A stretch of DNA of 64,000 nucleotides from Gp13-AA77 sp035578005 (GCA_035578005.1 DATJYK010000392.1:6602-70601); one strand, 5' to 3'; numbered from the stretch's first letter, positions 34,459-45,168 are shown. Notes: generated by a model not told the origin, from the letters alone. A program made the numbers and translations.

Positions 34459-37455
34459 TCAGAAAGCCTGTCCGAGCGTCACGAACCACTGCGTCCTCTT
34501 GAGCCCCGGCACCGGATTCAGGTTCTGGCCTACATCGATCCGTACCGGACCCACCGGCGTTTGATAACGCAAGCCGAAACCCACCGTGTTGCTGTAGTCA
34601 CTGAACAAATGGCGAAAACCAATGGCGTCATACACGTTCCCGCCATCGTAGAACAACACGCCTCCTAAGCCTTTCTTCAAAGGTATGGGAAAGCGAGCCT
34701 CCGAGTTGAAGATGAAGAGCTGACGGCCTCCCGCCGGAACCGTCACTTTTGTGGTGCAAGTTGAGGGCTCATCAGCCGCGGTGCAAAGAAGCGCGTCTTG
34801 TTGTGGTCCTGCGCCGTTCAGAGTGAAACCCCTCAAGCTGTCAGAACCGCCTGAGAAGTAGCGCTCGCTGAAGGGAACGTGACTGCCGCCGAACGATGAC
34901 ACCAGTCCGAGTCGGAAATTATTGGCCCACACCAGCCAGGGTTTCACTTGCCGGTAGTATGCGGTTTGGCCGAAGAAACGCGCAACATTGTCACTGGAAC
35001 CGAAAATCGTTGGGCTAATGGCAAGGCTCGCGGTCTGGAACATGCCACGATGTGCGTCGAGTGGCATATCGCGCGTGTCGCGAATGAAGGATGCGGAAAT
35101 CGTTGAAAGGTGGACCAATTCGTCTTCGGGAGGCACGAAGCCTTTGATCAGGAGGTGGGTCAACGAAGTTTGCTCAAAGGTGTAACGGAGCTGCAACCGC
35201 CTTGTCTTAGCGGGATCCAAAGCCTTCTCAAACTGCACAGCAGCCTGTCCCACCCGCGCGGTGTAGAGGGGATTCTGTGTGGTATGTTCCGCGGAAAGAC
35301 TCCAAATCGCGCTCCAGTTGCTGTCCCAAAAATGCGGCTCCGCGTAACTGAGAGTGCCTCTTTGATCGAGAATTGAAATCAGAGCTGAAGCCGATCCGGT
35401 TTCCCCTCGGCCGCGCATATTCAGCCTGCTATAACTAAACGATCCCTGGGGGTCGAATTTAGTCTTTTGGAGTACGGTATAACCCGGCGGAAGCCCCACA
35501 GTCGGCAAGCCAGGCAAAATGAGAACGCCACTGGAAAGGCTGCCGTTCTGTGGCGTTATCTGAAAGCCCCCGCCGTAGGTCAGGGAGTTGCGCTTCTCCT
35601 CGTGCACCCTCACCAGAACATCTTCCTCCGTCTGAGTCGTCACCGGCCTGCGGGGTGAGACGTCAGCCCAGTCAAACACGCCCGCATTGTAAAGGTTTGT
35701 CCCCGCTGCCAACAGTTTACCTTCGCTCAGGTCGGTGCCAGCGTGAACGGCGGCCGTTCGCTCAATAAACTCCGGGCGCGAACGTATCCCGCCGACGTAC
35801 AAGACCTGTGAGATTTTGACGCGTGGGCCTTCGTCAATCCGGTAAGTCACAGCCACTCGATGAGGATCGTCGGCCACTGGCGTCACCGTTGACCGAAAGG
35901 CGGCCTCGGGATATCCCAGGTTCAAGTAAGTCGCGACAATCCGGTTTCGATCTTGGTTCAGCCTTGAAGGCGAATAGGGCTGGCCGGGCCTGAGCATCAG
36001 TCCAGCAGGAGCTAGGGTAGAAACCGCTTGGGTTCGATTGCCGTCGATGTCAATTGTGCCGACGAGTGTCTGCACCCCTTCGTCAATTTCAAAGGTCACG
36101 TACACCTCGGGATCGCGGTCGACAACGTTGGGCGTAACCTTGACCTCCGCAAAACCCGCGTTGCGGTAATAAGCCTCCAGGTTGCCGACGCTGGTGTTCA
36201 GCAGGTCTTCGCTGAACTTACCTCGTGAGAAGAATCGCGCCTTCTGCAGGACCACCTGATTCCGAAGTTCGGTGGTGGTGATGCGATGGTTTCCGGCAAG
36301 GGCGACCTCCACGACGCGATGGCGGTGCCCGCGGCTCACCTCGTAGGTTAGTTCGATGGCTGACGCGTCATTCCGGAGCTGTGACGTCACCTTAACATCG
36401 AAAAACCCTTTACTCTGGAAATGAGAAACCAGGTTTCGCGTACCTTCGTCGACCAAGTCCTGATCGACGGCGTTCTCCTCGTACACCGGAATAAGGCTTC
36501 TCATCGCTTTCTTGGAGAGGCGCGCACCCACCACGTTGACGATAACGGTCGGGCCGACAGTAACTTGGAAGTTCAATGCGACCGTGTTCGTCTCGGGGTT
36601 ATAGTGGGGCTCATCGAGTCGCACTTGGCTCGCCAAGTAGTCTTGCTTACCGAGGTACTTCTGGAGAAAGTCTTCGGCCGCGCGCAGGCGATCGGCATCG
36701 TAGCGCTGGCCCGAATGCAGGTTTGCGCTGCGCAGCCGAGCGCGCACTGACCGCAACGCCGCCTGCAGCCGCGCGATCTCCTGAGCGGGCGGACCGGTTA
36801 TGTGAATGCTTCCAAACCTGCTGCGCCTGTTCAAGGTAACGCGATAGATGACAGTAGCAAGTTTACGAGCTTGATCGACTTGAATCTCGGGATCCACTTC
36901 CGCCTCGAAATAGCCCTGATGGACCAGAAAGCGCTCGAGGGAATGCTTACCGGCTTCGACGCGCTCTTTCTCGTACGGATCCTGCGCGGGATAATTCACG
37001 GCGTTAAGCAGGCGCGCGTAACTGAACACCTTTGTCGCGCCCGGAAAATAAAGCATTCCCAGATAATAGGCGGGTTCCAAAAGGAGCTCGACATGCAATC
37101 CGTCTGCCTCGGGCGTGACATTCACTTCGACTTTGCTGAACTGACCGGTGGCCTGAAGCGCTGCAATGGTCTTTTGCACTTTCTCGTCGGAGTAAGGCTC
37201 GCCGCCATGCTGCACCAGCAGTTTCTGAAAGGCGTCTACGTTCACCGTCGGCCGGGCGATCAAAATTACCTCAGCAACCGGCTGTCCTTCGTAGGAAATC
37301 CCTGCTAGCTGTTGTGCGTGCAGTCGATGACGAACACTTAGTAACACAATTGATGCCAGAATCAGTCCGAGCAGGAGCCTGTTTGGCTGATTCGCTGGCC
37401 TCGAATGATCGCCGCCATAGATTCCTGCTGTTCGCCTCACGCTCTTTATTGACAT
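34459..37455 (-). CDS. tamA: Omp85-family outer-membrane protein (TamA/BamA-like)
   Basis: ATG 37455 gives 998 residues; the frame is open upstream but only over the YihY gene. A signal-like segment (LLLGLILASIVLLSVRHRLHAQQ) precedes several POTRA-like domains (about 50-600), and then the barrel with the Omp85 signature SDSLRGFTLNG near 860 and a C-terminal aromatic ending (TLGQAF). With tamB next to it, TamA is the best name; BamA is not excluded because the number of POTRA domains (apparently more than three) is closer to BamA. It inserts or assembles outer-membrane proteins. Confidence 0.88.
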   Translation of the reverse strand: MSIKSVRRTAGIYGGDHSRPANQPNRLLLGLILASIVLLSVRHRLHAQQLAGISYEGQPVAEVILIARPTVNVDAFQKLLVQHGGEPYSDEKVQKTIAALQATGQFSKVEVNVTPEADGLHVELLLEPAYYLGMLYFPGATKVFSYARLLNAVNYPAQDPYEKERVEAGKHSLERFLVHQGYFEAEVDPEIQVDQARKLATVIYRVTLNRRSRFGSIHITGPPAQEIARLQAALRSVRARLRSANLHSGQRYDADRLRAAEDFLQKYLGKQDYLASQVRLDEPHYNPETNTVALNFQVTVGPTVIVNVVGARLSKKAMRSLIPVYEENAVDQDLVDEGTRNLVSHFQSKGFFDVKVTSQLRNDASAIELTYEVSRGHRHRVVEVALAGNHRITTTELRNQVVLQKARFFSRGKFSEDLLNTSVGNLEAYYRNAGFAEVKVTPNVVDRDPEVYVTFEIDEGVQTLVGTIDIDGNRTQAVSTLAPAGLMLRPGQPYSPSRLNQDRNRIVATYLNLGYPEAAFRSTVTPVADDPHRVAVTYRIDEGPRVKISQVLYVGGIRSRPEFIERTAAVHAGTDLSEGKLLAAGTNLYNAGVFDWADVSPRRPVTTQTEEDVLVRVHEEKRNSLTYGGGFQITPQNGSLSSGVLILPGLPTVGLPPGYTVLQKTKFDPQGSFSYSRLNMRGRGETGSASALISILDQRGTLSYAEPHFWDSNWSAIWSLSAEHTTQNPLYTARVGQAAVQFEKALDPAKTRRLQLRYTFEQTSLTHLLIKGFVPPEDELVHLSTISASFIRDTRDMPLDAHRGMFQTASLAISPTIFGSSDNVARFFGQTAYYRQVKPWLVWANNFRLGLVSSFGGSHVPFSERYFSGGSDSLRGFTLNGAGPQQDALLCTAADEPSTCTTKVTVPAGGRQLFIFNSEARFPIPLKKGLGGVLFYDGGNVYDAIGFRHLFSDYSNTVGFGLRYQTPVGPVRIDVGQNLNPVPGLKRTQWFVTLGQAF

Positions 37456-37516
37456 CTCGGAAGGCCCAATTGGCGCCGCGAATTGCGCGGGTGCCAGTGG
37501 TCGCACGCGCAAACTC

Positions 37517-38461
37517 TCATCGTGGTCCCTGCTTCCCTTCGCCCTCCGCGAACATCTCGCCGAGGGGCATGACGCCCGGCGCGGGCACCAATCCCACGCC
37601 GGGCCGGTCCCTGCCTTTCGCGCTCTCCCCCAACATCGAATTGATTTCCGCGCCAATTAGGGCAATGAGGCTGCTGATGTAGAACCACACCATGAGGACG
37701 ACAAACGCTCCCAATACGCCATAGGTCTTGTGATAGGAAGCAATGCGTTGGATATAGACATTGAAGCCGAGCGGGCCTAACAGCCAGCCCGCTGCAACCA
37801 CGAGCGTTCCGGGCGCCATCCAGCGCCACGGCCGCTTGCAGTTGGGGAGGACACCTTCGATAAGACTGATGCAGACGAATGCCACGACGATGGTTATGGC
37901 CCATCGCGCCGCCGCTGCCAGCAACGGAAGCAAGCGCGACGCCGGCCTTGCCGATACGAGCCGCTGATCGAACAAGCTGCCCACACTGAGCAATCCAAAG
38001 GTGGCGACGAGCAGCACAATGAGCACGAAAACCATCAACACGGCGATACCCAGTCGCCTCAGGTAGCTTCGCGTCTCCTGAACTTCGTAGACGACGTTCA
38101 ACGCCGAAGTCAGGGTCATGAGGCCGCCGCTGGCAGCCCATACCGTACCTAAGATGCCTAGGGACAAGAAGCTTCCGTGAGCCTGCACCAGGCTGCCGAC
38201 GGTGTCCCACAGTACTCCCTGAATGTCCTGCGGAAAATACTGGACGATCCGCTGCAGGCTGTCGTCCCAGAGGTGGGTAAAAGGCAGGAGCCCGATGATT
38301 GCCGCCAACAAGATCAGGAATGGAAACAGCGCCAGGCAAAAGTAGTAGGAAATCTCGGCTGATAACGACGTCAAATCGTGCCGGTCAATTCGCTTGCCGA
38401 GGAGGACCAGAAAATTGACCCATGAAGATCGGCCGCTCTGTGACCTGTCATCAAGTCCCAT
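37517..38461 (-). CDS. YihY/BrkB-family inner-membrane protein
   Basis: The 314-residue protein has about six membrane helices. DLTSLSAEISYYFCLALFPFLILLAA near the start, SGGLMTLTSALNVVYEV in the middle and LMVWFYISSLIALIGAEIN near the end are the family signature once annotated as ribonuclease BN. Proposed roles include lipid or envelope transport; that is uncertain. It is upstream of tamA on the same strand with a gap of about 60 bases, so YihY, TamA and TamB probably form an envelope operon. Confidence 0.9.
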   Translation of the reverse strand: MGLDDRSQSGRSSWVNFLVLLGKRIDRHDLTSLSAEISYYFCLALFPFLILLAAIIGLLPFTHLWDDSLQRIVQYFPQDIQGVLWDTVGSLVQAHGSFLSLGILGTVWAASGGLMTLTSALNVVYEVQETRSYLRRLGIAVLMVFVLIVLLVATFGLLSVGSLFDQRLVSARPASRLLPLLAAAARWAITIVVAFVCISLIEGVLPNCKRPWRWMAPGTLVVAAGWLLGPLGFNVYIQRIASYHKTYGVLGAFVVLMVWFYISSLIALIGAEINSMLGESAKGRDRPGVGLVPAPGVMPLGEMFAEGEGKQGPR

Positions 38462-38662
38462 GAAATCAACAATACCTCATCTAGCGAATGTACCCCGCTC
38501 GATCCCTCCTTCAGTTTGGCAGAAGCACGCGGAATTCGGAACCTGGACTCCTACTCCTTATCTCGGCTCGCACAATACCAGGTAATGGTTCATATTCATA
38601 GGCTGATTCAGAATACAGTTATAGCGCGGGCACATTGCGAATACGAATTGGAGGGAACATTG

Positions 38663-40015
38663 ATGAAAGGCTGGTCGATTGGGTGTGCCGCACGACTCGG
38701 TTTGGTAATGCTGCTTAGCCTTGTCCCTACAACGACTCCCGCGGCCGGCCGCATGGCCGCACAAACCTCAGGAGTGAGACAGCCTCTCGCGGCGGGAGCA
38801 GATGCACACACAATGTCACCGGCAAGCGCGACTGCCGCCCTTAGGCCAAGCACTTCAGGGTCCAGCAAGGACGCCACTGACCTCGCCGGGATCAAGACAT
38901 TCTACGAAGCCGGACTCAAGCGAAACGGCATTGTTGGAAGCGGCCTGATGTTGATTCGAGGTGGCCGCCTCGTGGGGAGTGACTTCCAAGGGTACGCGCG
39001 CCTGTCCCTGCGGCAGGCCGTCACTAAGAACACTACCTTCCACTGGGCTTCCATCACCAAGACGCTCACTGCAATCGCCATTCTGCAGCTCCGGGATCGC
39101 GGATTCCTGAAGCTGGATGATCCTGCAGTCAAATACGTGCCGGAACTCTCCGCTGTGCATGATCCCTGGGGTGCAGTCGATGCCATTACGATCCGAAATC
39201 TGCTGACACACAGCGGGGGCTTTCGTTCCGCCACCTGGCCGTGGGGCGGAGATCAGGACTGGCAGCCGTTTGAGCCCACACGGTGGTCACAGATTGTGGC
39301 CATGCTGCCTTATACCGAGATCTTGTTCAAACCCGGTAGCCGCTTCAGCTATTCGAACCTCGGCTTTGTGCTTCTCGGGCAGATCATCGAGCGACTCACT
39401 GGAGACGACTACGAGGTGTACGTTGATAAGAATGTTTTAAAGCCTCTTGAGATGTATCAAAGCTACTTTGACCGGTCACCTTACCACCTGCTGAAGTACC
39501 TCTCGGGAAGCTACACAATCTCGGGCGGCAAGCTTACCGAGCAGCGCTTCAACTTCGACACGGGAATCACGGTGTCAAACAGTGGCCTGAACTCTCCCCT
39601 TCCAGATATGGTCAAGTACATGAAATTCCTGCTGGGCGATACGGAGCGAAGCGAAGCTTACGACGAGGTCCTGAAACGCTCGTCGCTCAAGGAGATGTTT
39701 CAGCCGGAGCTGCGGATTACGTCTCGGGATGCATCAAATCCCAACGGTCCTGACGAGCATGACTCTGTGGGGCTTTCCTGCTTCATCCGTGAGGACGGCG
39801 GCCGCACATTCGTTGGCCACGGCGGGAATCAAAACGGTTTCATCAGCCACTTCTACCTTGAGCCGGAGACGCGCAGCGCCTACGTGGTGAATTTCAACAC
39901 CGACGCCTCTGACCGCAATCAGAACACGGCTCGGTTCGATCGCGAGCTGCGAGACTACCTCTTCGCGAACTTCTTCCCGCGTTACGAAACTCGGGCCGCG
40001 GCAACGGTCCGGTAG
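38663..40015 (+). CDS. Exported serine hydrolase, beta-lactamase class C / DD-peptidase type
   Basis: ATG 38663 follows GGAGGG. The 450-residue protein has a signal peptide (MKGWSIGCAARLGLVMLLSL...) and the PF00144 motifs: SxxK as Ser130-Ile-Thr-Lys133 in HWASITKTLTAIAI, YxN as Tyr230-Ser-Asn232 in RFSYSNLGFV, and a late HGG in FVGHGGNQNGF. These enzymes act on D-Ala peptides, esters or beta-lactams in the periplasm; the substrate is unknown. The gene is alone on the plus strand, divergent from YihY. Confidence 0.9.
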   Translation: MKGWSIGCAARLGLVMLLSLVPTTTPAAGRMAAQTSGVRQPLAAGADAHTMSPASATAALRPSTSGSSKDATDLAGIKTFYEAGLKRNGIVGSGLMLIRGGRLVGSDFQGYARLSLRQAVTKNTTFHWASITKTLTAIAILQLRDRGFLKLDDPAVKYVPELSAVHDPWGAVDAITIRNLLTHSGGFRSATWPWGGDQDWQPFEPTRWSQIVAMLPYTEILFKPGSRFSYSNLGFVLLGQIIERLTGDDYEVYVDKNVLKPLEMYQSYFDRSPYHLLKYLSGSYTISGGKLTEQRFNFDTGITVSNSGLNSPLPDMVKYMKFLLGDTERSEAYDEVLKRSSLKEMFQPELRITSRDASNPNGPDEHDSVGLSCFIREDGGRTFVGHGGNQNGFISHFYLEPETRSAYVVNFNTDASDRNQNTARFDRELRDYLFANFFPRYETRAAATVR

Positions 40016-40052
40016 GTGAACGAATGCGCGCGGTCCATTCGGCGCATCTGCT

Positions 40053-41111
40053 CTATTCAGGTACGCTGGCTAGGGGAACCCTGACGTAACAAATGCGCCT
40101 GCGGTTCCAGGTGTAGGTGATGCGGAGACTACCGTCCTGACTCTGAATAAGCGCCGGATAGGAGTACTCGCCCGGCTGGTCTTCCAAGGTGAGAAACACG
40201 CGGAAGTGCTCGCCGTCTTTGCTCACGGCGAGGTTTAGAGGTGTACGGTTGTGCTGGCTGTTGTTGAATGCCAGCACCACGCGTCCGTCGTGCAGGGCTA
40301 GAGCGTCAATACCTGAGTCGGGGTTGGGGAGTTCGAGGGGACGGGCCTGGGTCCAGGTAGCACCCGCGTTAAACGAATCCGCCACGCAGATCTTCCCGAT
40401 GAGTGCGGTCGAACGCGCGTACAGGCGGAGGTGCTTGCTGCCCAGCGGAACGATGGAAGGTTGGATGATGCCGTAAACCTTTTCTTCCCTGCCGGAACCC
40501 GCCGGAGCCTGTTGCGCCGATTGCGCCTTCGATGGACGCGGCACAGTAATAGGCCCAATGCGGCTCCAGGTGGCTCCGGCATCGATGCTGCGTTCGATCC
40601 AAGCCGCCCAGGTGTGATAGCCCTCCACAGATGTTCCGCTGACGATGGTTCCATCGTCCAGCACCAAGGGCTTGGCCCGGATGGGCCCGTAGAGGCCCGC
40701 GGGCAGGTGCTCGGGTGCGGACCACGTCTTGCCATCGTCCACGCTCCAGCGCCGCCCGGCAGCCCACGTCTCCGGGCTGAAGCCGAATTTGTAGTACAGC
40801 CAAAGCCGTCCGTCGCGGGTGTAGAACAGCACTGGATTCCAGGTGGGAACATCGGGTTCGCGGACAAGTTCAAACGGGATCGACCACTGACTCCCAACGC
40901 GCCGCGAGGCCCAGATCGCCACGTCCGGCGCGCCCTCCTCTCTGCCTCCGAACCACGCCGCCAGTAAGCCGCCAGAGCGCAGCTCCACCAGCGTTGAGGC
41001 GTGGCAAGACACAAACGGAGCCGAGGTGAAGATGAACTCCTTTTGAACGGGCCCAGTCAAGGCCAGGAGGGGCATGCCGACGATCAGTCCGAGGATGGCG
41101 AAAAACTTCAC
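40053..41111 (-). CDS. Exported sialidase-like (BNR-repeat) protein
   Basis: The 352-residue protein begins with a signal peptide (MKFFAILGLIVGMPLLALTG). It shows the beta-propeller family with repeated Asp-box-like pieces: SVDDGKTWSAPEHL, SIDAGATWSRIG, FNAGATWTQAR and SKDGEHFRV, plus GGREEGAPDVAIWASR and YGIIQPSIVPL. The fold matches exo-alpha-sialidases and relatives of GH33 type that cleave terminal sialic acid. The catalytic Tyr/Glu were not assigned with certainty, so substrate specificity is open; related families act on rhamnose or other sugars. It is convergent with the serine hydrolase. Confidence 0.78.
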   Translation of the reverse strand: MKFFAILGLIVGMPLLALTGPVQKEFIFTSAPFVSCHASTLVELRSGGLLAAWFGGREEGAPDVAIWASRRVGSQWSIPFELVREPDVPTWNPVLFYTRDGRLWLYYKFGFSPETWAAGRRWSVDDGKTWSAPEHLPAGLYGPIRAKPLVLDDGTIVSGTSVEGYHTWAAWIERSIDAGATWSRIGPITVPRPSKAQSAQQAPAGSGREEKVYGIIQPSIVPLGSKHLRLYARSTALIGKICVADSFNAGATWTQARPLELPNPDSGIDALALHDGRVVLAFNNSQHNRTPLNLAVSKDGEHFRVFLTLEDQPGEYSYPALIQSQDGSLRITYTWNRRRICYVRVPLASVPE

Positions 41112-41215
41112 AAGGCAACTCTCAAGACGAGCTGTAAGAACTGGTTGGAACGTACGAAGGCAGCATCGTCTTAGAGCCTGCTGACCGACGCCGCCGATCC
41201 CATTTTCGGGGGCTA

Positions 41216-44200
41216 TTAGAAAAGGAACTTCACCGCAGCCTGCACTAGCCGTGGCGGTTGCGCACTCACGACTTGGCCGAACGTCGAGCTGGTGATGTTG
41301 CCGTTCACGGACGTGGGCCCGAAAAACTGCGCATGGTTGAAAGCATTGAACGCTTCCAAGCGAAACTCGAGTGATCGTGACTCCGAAAGCCGCAGGCTTT
41401 TGAGCAATGCCAGGTTGAAATTTGCCATTCCAGGACCGTAAAAGAAGCGCCGGGCAGCGTTTCCAGGCTCGCCGAGAGGTTGCAAACTAAACAGCGACGT
41501 ATTGAAATACGACCGTCCGTTCCGCGGGTTCTGATTGAGATCGAGTGGCCCCGGCACCACGTTTGGCTCATCAACCGCGTAAGGACTGATTCCGTTGGGA
41601 AGTGTGCCGAGCAGTGAGTTGTCGCTGTTGTTGGTGAGGGTGACGGGAAATCCTGTACTGAAGCGTGTGATTCCAGTGAGGACCCAGCCCTCAGTGGCCC
41701 GATTGCGCGCGCCGAAGAGGTGCGCGAACGGCAGCGGATAGCGATAGCTGATCACGAAGTTGTGAGCCAAGTCAAAGGACGACGCAGAGCGGCTGAGGTT
41801 GTAGTCCAGAGGGTTGACTTGCTCCGAGACGCTGGACGCTTGGTCGATCGACTTGCTGTAGGTGTAGCCCGCGAGAAAATCGCCGCGCGTGCTCACGTGC
41901 CGGACGGTCAGTTCGAGGGCATTAAAATTGGAATTGCCCATGGTTGACATCCAGTTGATGCTGCCAAAATTTGGGCCGAAGGGCGCGCGCGTACCGTTGA
42001 TCGTCTGGCCGGACGCTGTCGTGTATACACCGCTTTCGCCGTAAGGTCCGCAGGTTGGGGTCCCGGGCATCACCTGACCGGGCTGGCTCAGGCCCAGGCA
42101 CAGGCCGGGATTACCGGGGTTGGCTTCCACCAGAACCAGCAAATGGTGGGATTGGCTGCCGACGTAACTCGCCGTCACCAGCGTGGCGTTGCCGAACTGT
42201 CGCTGAAGCGAAAGGTTGTACCCCACGCTGTACGGGGTTACATTTCCGGGATAATAACCCGGCAAGCCCGCAATGGGTTCAAATTGGGCGAAATTGACGT
42301 CGGCGTTCGGATTGCTCGGCGACGCATTCAGCGGCGGATAGGTGATGGGGAAGCGCTGACCGTTGTCAAATCCGCTAGCCGCATTTACAAAGGGATTGGT
42401 ATACAGCGGCGGAGCCGGACTGACGTAAGTGATTCCGTACGGTGGATTGCCCGCTACGACGCCAGCGGTGACGCCCTCGATCGCCGTGAAGAACTCTCCG
42501 AAACCCGCCCGAATGCTCGTCTTTCCCGGCCCTCCCAAGAACCGGCCGAGCAAGCCGTCATGTTCGCCCGGCGAATATGCCACACCCAGCCGCGGCGCCA
42601 GATTGTTCCAGCGGGTGGGAGCCAAGCTTCGCGCAATTCCAGGATCTAGGGGATAGACCAGGCCAGCAGGTGCACCCGGAAAAACCACCGACTGCTGGCC
42701 TGGGTTAAGAGTCTCGAGTTGGTTATATTTCTCATACCAGGGCATGATCACGTCCCAGCGAAGGCCATAGTTCAGCGTAAGGCGAGAATTCATGCGCCAA
42801 CTGTCCTGCAGGAAGAGGCCTCCATACTGATTGCGGTTGTAGAAGGCCTGTGCGTTTCCTTGGGTATAGCTGCTCGCAATACCCAGCAGGTAGTCTGCGA
42901 AGTCCAAACCCGTCTCGGAACCGAAGAAGGAGAAGGTCCCGTTGCATTGGATACAGCTCGAGGCGTTCACCTGATTGGCGATGAACTCGCCGCCGAGCCT
43001 AAGGGTATGGGAACCTACAACGTGCGCGAGATTGTCCAGGACCTCGAACGTGTTGTCGTACTGGTTGAGTCCCGTAATTCCTACGCCGATGGTGAAATTA
43101 TTCAAGATCGTGTTTTCAATGCCCTCGATGTTCGGCCGATTGGCGATGATGCTAGGTTGTCCCTGGGCGTTGAGGAACCCTTGAGAGGCTAAGCTGGTTC
43201 CGACGCCACCTACCGGAACGCCCAACAGATTCACGTCGCGCACATAGGAAAAGTGAGCCTCATTCACCGTCCTGGCGCCGAACGTTTTGGTGTCACTAAA
43301 AGTGAGCAGTTGTGCCCGGCCAACATTCAACGCGTTGAACCCGGGAACGCTCGCGCCTCCCTGCTGAACCGGATAAGGATTATCCAGCAGGTAGTCATCA
43401 ATAAAATAGTACGCCGAGAGCAAGCCCAGCCTGGTGTTGGCGTCCAACCGCACGCTGCCCTTGTCATCACGCAACCTTTGATCGACTGCGGAGGTCGTGA
43501 AATAGTTACCACCGGAGTTGGGCAGAGGCATGTACTGAAGCAGATTTTGGGAAGGGGCGGACCAGGCGCTCTGCGGGATCACGGCATTCGGAAATACGCA
43601 CTGAGCCGGTCTCGTACAGCCTGGCGTGTAATAGTTCTCGCCGGAAGTTACCTTGTAGCCGAGCTTCTGCGAAAGCTGGTCGGCCCAGTAAGGCCCGCTC
43701 ACGGTGCAGGGGCCGTCCGAACACGTCCCCAACGTACCGATCTGATCGGAAAGATCGCCGGCGCGGTTCTCTAACGACGGCACCTGCACAAGCCCTGTAT
43801 CGACACCCTCAATCAGCCTCGTACCTTGATAGTCGGAGAAGAAGAAGACTTTGTTGTGAACGAGTGGCCCGCCGATCATGCCGCCGAATTGGTTCTGTTC
43901 AAACGTGCCTCGACCGGCGGAGAAGAAGTTGCGGGAATCCAAATCGGTGTTGCGAAGATACTCGAACGCTTCGCCGTGAAACTGGTTGCCACCCGACTTG
44001 GTGACCACGTCAATCTGGCCTCCCCCGTAGTTGCCGTATTGCGCGTCGAAATTGCTGGTAAGAATGCGAAACTCGGCGATGGAGTCGAGATTAGGAATAA
44101 TGCCGGCGCCCATCGTGAACCGCTCCGTGGCGTCGGCGCCGTCCACCCTGAATCCGTTCGCGTATTCCCGCTGGCCATTGATGGAAAGTGTGCCTGGATT

Positions 44201-44755
44201 CAGATTGCCCGCAGGGGAAATTATGCTGGCGCCCGCGGCTTCGATGGAGGTCGAGGTAATCGTAGTCACCGGCGCCACACCGGGCTGAAGTGCGAGCAGG
44301 TCGGTGTAACCACGCCCATTGAGAGGAACGGCGCTCACCTTCGAGCCCGTAATGACTTCACCGAGCTGCGTATCGGCCGTTTCGACATGATTGGCCAAGC
44401 CGGACACTGTCACCGTATCCTTACGCCCGCCGAGAACAAGGGGCACGTCCACAAGCTGGGCGCTATCGGCGTCCACCACCACGTCCGTGCGCCGGTAAGG
44501 TTTGAAGCCAGGCGCCTCGACGACGATCGTGTAAGAACCGACTTCCAGTTTGGGCAGCGAATAAGCGCCCTTTGAATCCGCCGTCGTCGTCTGCCGTACG
44601 TTTGTATCGGCATTCACTGCGGTAACAATCGCTCCGGGAACGGCAGCCCCGCTCGCATCCGTGATGGTTCCGGAGACACTGCCGCCAACGATTGCCCAGA
44701 GGCTCAGCGCAAATGCCGGCAAACCCATCGAGAAAAAGAAAAGTGACCGCCTCAT
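41216..44755 (-). CDS. Large TonB-dependent receptor with carboxypeptidase-regulatory domain (Oar type), first copy
   Basis: ATG 44755 gives 1179 residues. A signal peptide is followed by an N-terminal carboxypeptidase-regulatory-like domain (GSVSGTITDASGAAVPGAIVTAVN, LPKLEVGSYTIVVEAPGFKPY), then the plug (LNGRGYTDLLALQPGV, VDGADATERF, GNQFHGEAFEYLRNTDL). The large barrel ends in the aromatic signature QAAVKFLF. Such receptors import large substrates, or export proteins as in Myxococcus Oar. Acidobacteriota often carry dozens of them. It is followed downstream by the sialidase-like gene on the same strand, so the substrate could be a glycan; that is an inference. Confidence 0.92.
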   Translation of the reverse strand: MRRSLFFFSMGLPAFALSLWAIVGGSVSGTITDASGAAVPGAIVTAVNADTNVRQTTTADSKGAYSLPKLEVGSYTIVVEAPGFKPYRRTDVVVDADSAQLVDVPLVLGGRKDTVTVSGLANHVETADTQLGEVITGSKVSAVPLNGRGYTDLLALQPGVAPVTTITSTSIEAAGASIISPAGNLNPGTLSINGQREYANGFRVDGADATERFTMGAGIIPNLDSIAEFRILTSNFDAQYGNYGGGQIDVVTKSGGNQFHGEAFEYLRNTDLDSRNFFSAGRGTFEQNQFGGMIGGPLVHNKVFFFSDYQGTRLIEGVDTGLVQVPSLENRAGDLSDQIGTLGTCSDGPCTVSGPYWADQLSQKLGYKVTSGENYYTPGCTRPAQCVFPNAVIPQSAWSAPSQNLLQYMPLPNSGGNYFTTSAVDQRLRDDKGSVRLDANTRLGLLSAYYFIDDYLLDNPYPVQQGGASVPGFNALNVGRAQLLTFSDTKTFGARTVNEAHFSYVRDVNLLGVPVGGVGTSLASQGFLNAQGQPSIIANRPNIEGIENTILNNFTIGVGITGLNQYDNTFEVLDNLAHVVGSHTLRLGGEFIANQVNASSCIQCNGTFSFFGSETGLDFADYLLGIASSYTQGNAQAFYNRNQYGGLFLQDSWRMNSRLTLNYGLRWDVIMPWYEKYNQLETLNPGQQSVVFPGAPAGLVYPLDPGIARSLAPTRWNNLAPRLGVAYSPGEHDGLLGRFLGGPGKTSIRAGFGEFFTAIEGVTAGVVAGNPPYGITYVSPAPPLYTNPFVNAASGFDNGQRFPITYPPLNASPSNPNADVNFAQFEPIAGLPGYYPGNVTPYSVGYNLSLQRQFGNATLVTASYVGSQSHHLLVLVEANPGNPGLCLGLSQPGQVMPGTPTCGPYGESGVYTTASGQTINGTRAPFGPNFGSINWMSTMGNSNFNALELTVRHVSTRGDFLAGYTYSKSIDQASSVSEQVNPLDYNLSRSASSFDLAHNFVISYRYPLPFAHLFGARNRATEGWVLTGITRFSTGFPVTLTNNSDNSLLGTLPNGISPYAVDEPNVVPGPLDLNQNPRNGRSYFNTSLFSLQPLGEPGNAARRFFYGPGMANFNLALLKSLRLSESRSLEFRLEAFNAFNHAQFFGPTSVNGNITSSTFGQVVSAQPPRLVQAAVKFLF

Positions 44756-45168
44756 GCACCCCGCTCCCCCTAAAGTCTTGCGGAATCGCCGAGCAGTTGG
44801 CGAACCGCACGACGTTCGATCAGATGGATGTGTAAGGCCGTGCACGCGTTCTCCCTTTATGCGGCTCGGTGAACGCCGCCTATCCTTTTCGGTCTTTGCT
44901 ACCTGCTATCCGATCTTACCCTCCGGGCGATTGACCACGCCAGAGGGAATTGGGTGTCAGATGTGTCCGAAGAAGACGCTGGCCGATAAGTTAACATAGC
45001 CTCCTGCTTGGGCATCGCCGCCGGCCGTTTCTCACTTCTCTCACTTCATCTTCCTTTGTTTTCATAGACCTAACGGTTTCGGTCGGTAATTTTTCGTCTT
45101 TCTGTTGTTATCTGTCTAGTAATATTGTCATGCCACGTCGGCTCACAACGATAGCTTACTACTCTCGC
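44756..45168. other. Spacer upstream of the first TonB receptor gene; no gene seen
   Basis: The 413 bases hold no convincing frame. A pyrimidine-rich stretch (about 45031-45120, with TTTTTCGTC and TTCTCACTTCTCTCACTT) stands out. A promoter for the receptor should lie here on the minus strand, but no clear -35/-10 pair could be chosen. Confidence 0.4.

Noticed and set aside
37446..38339. 297-residue minus-strand frame overlapping YihY and the tamA leader
   Set aside because: It is a frame-shifted copy of the YihY coding region with no hydrophobic pattern; the YihY frame has all family motifs.
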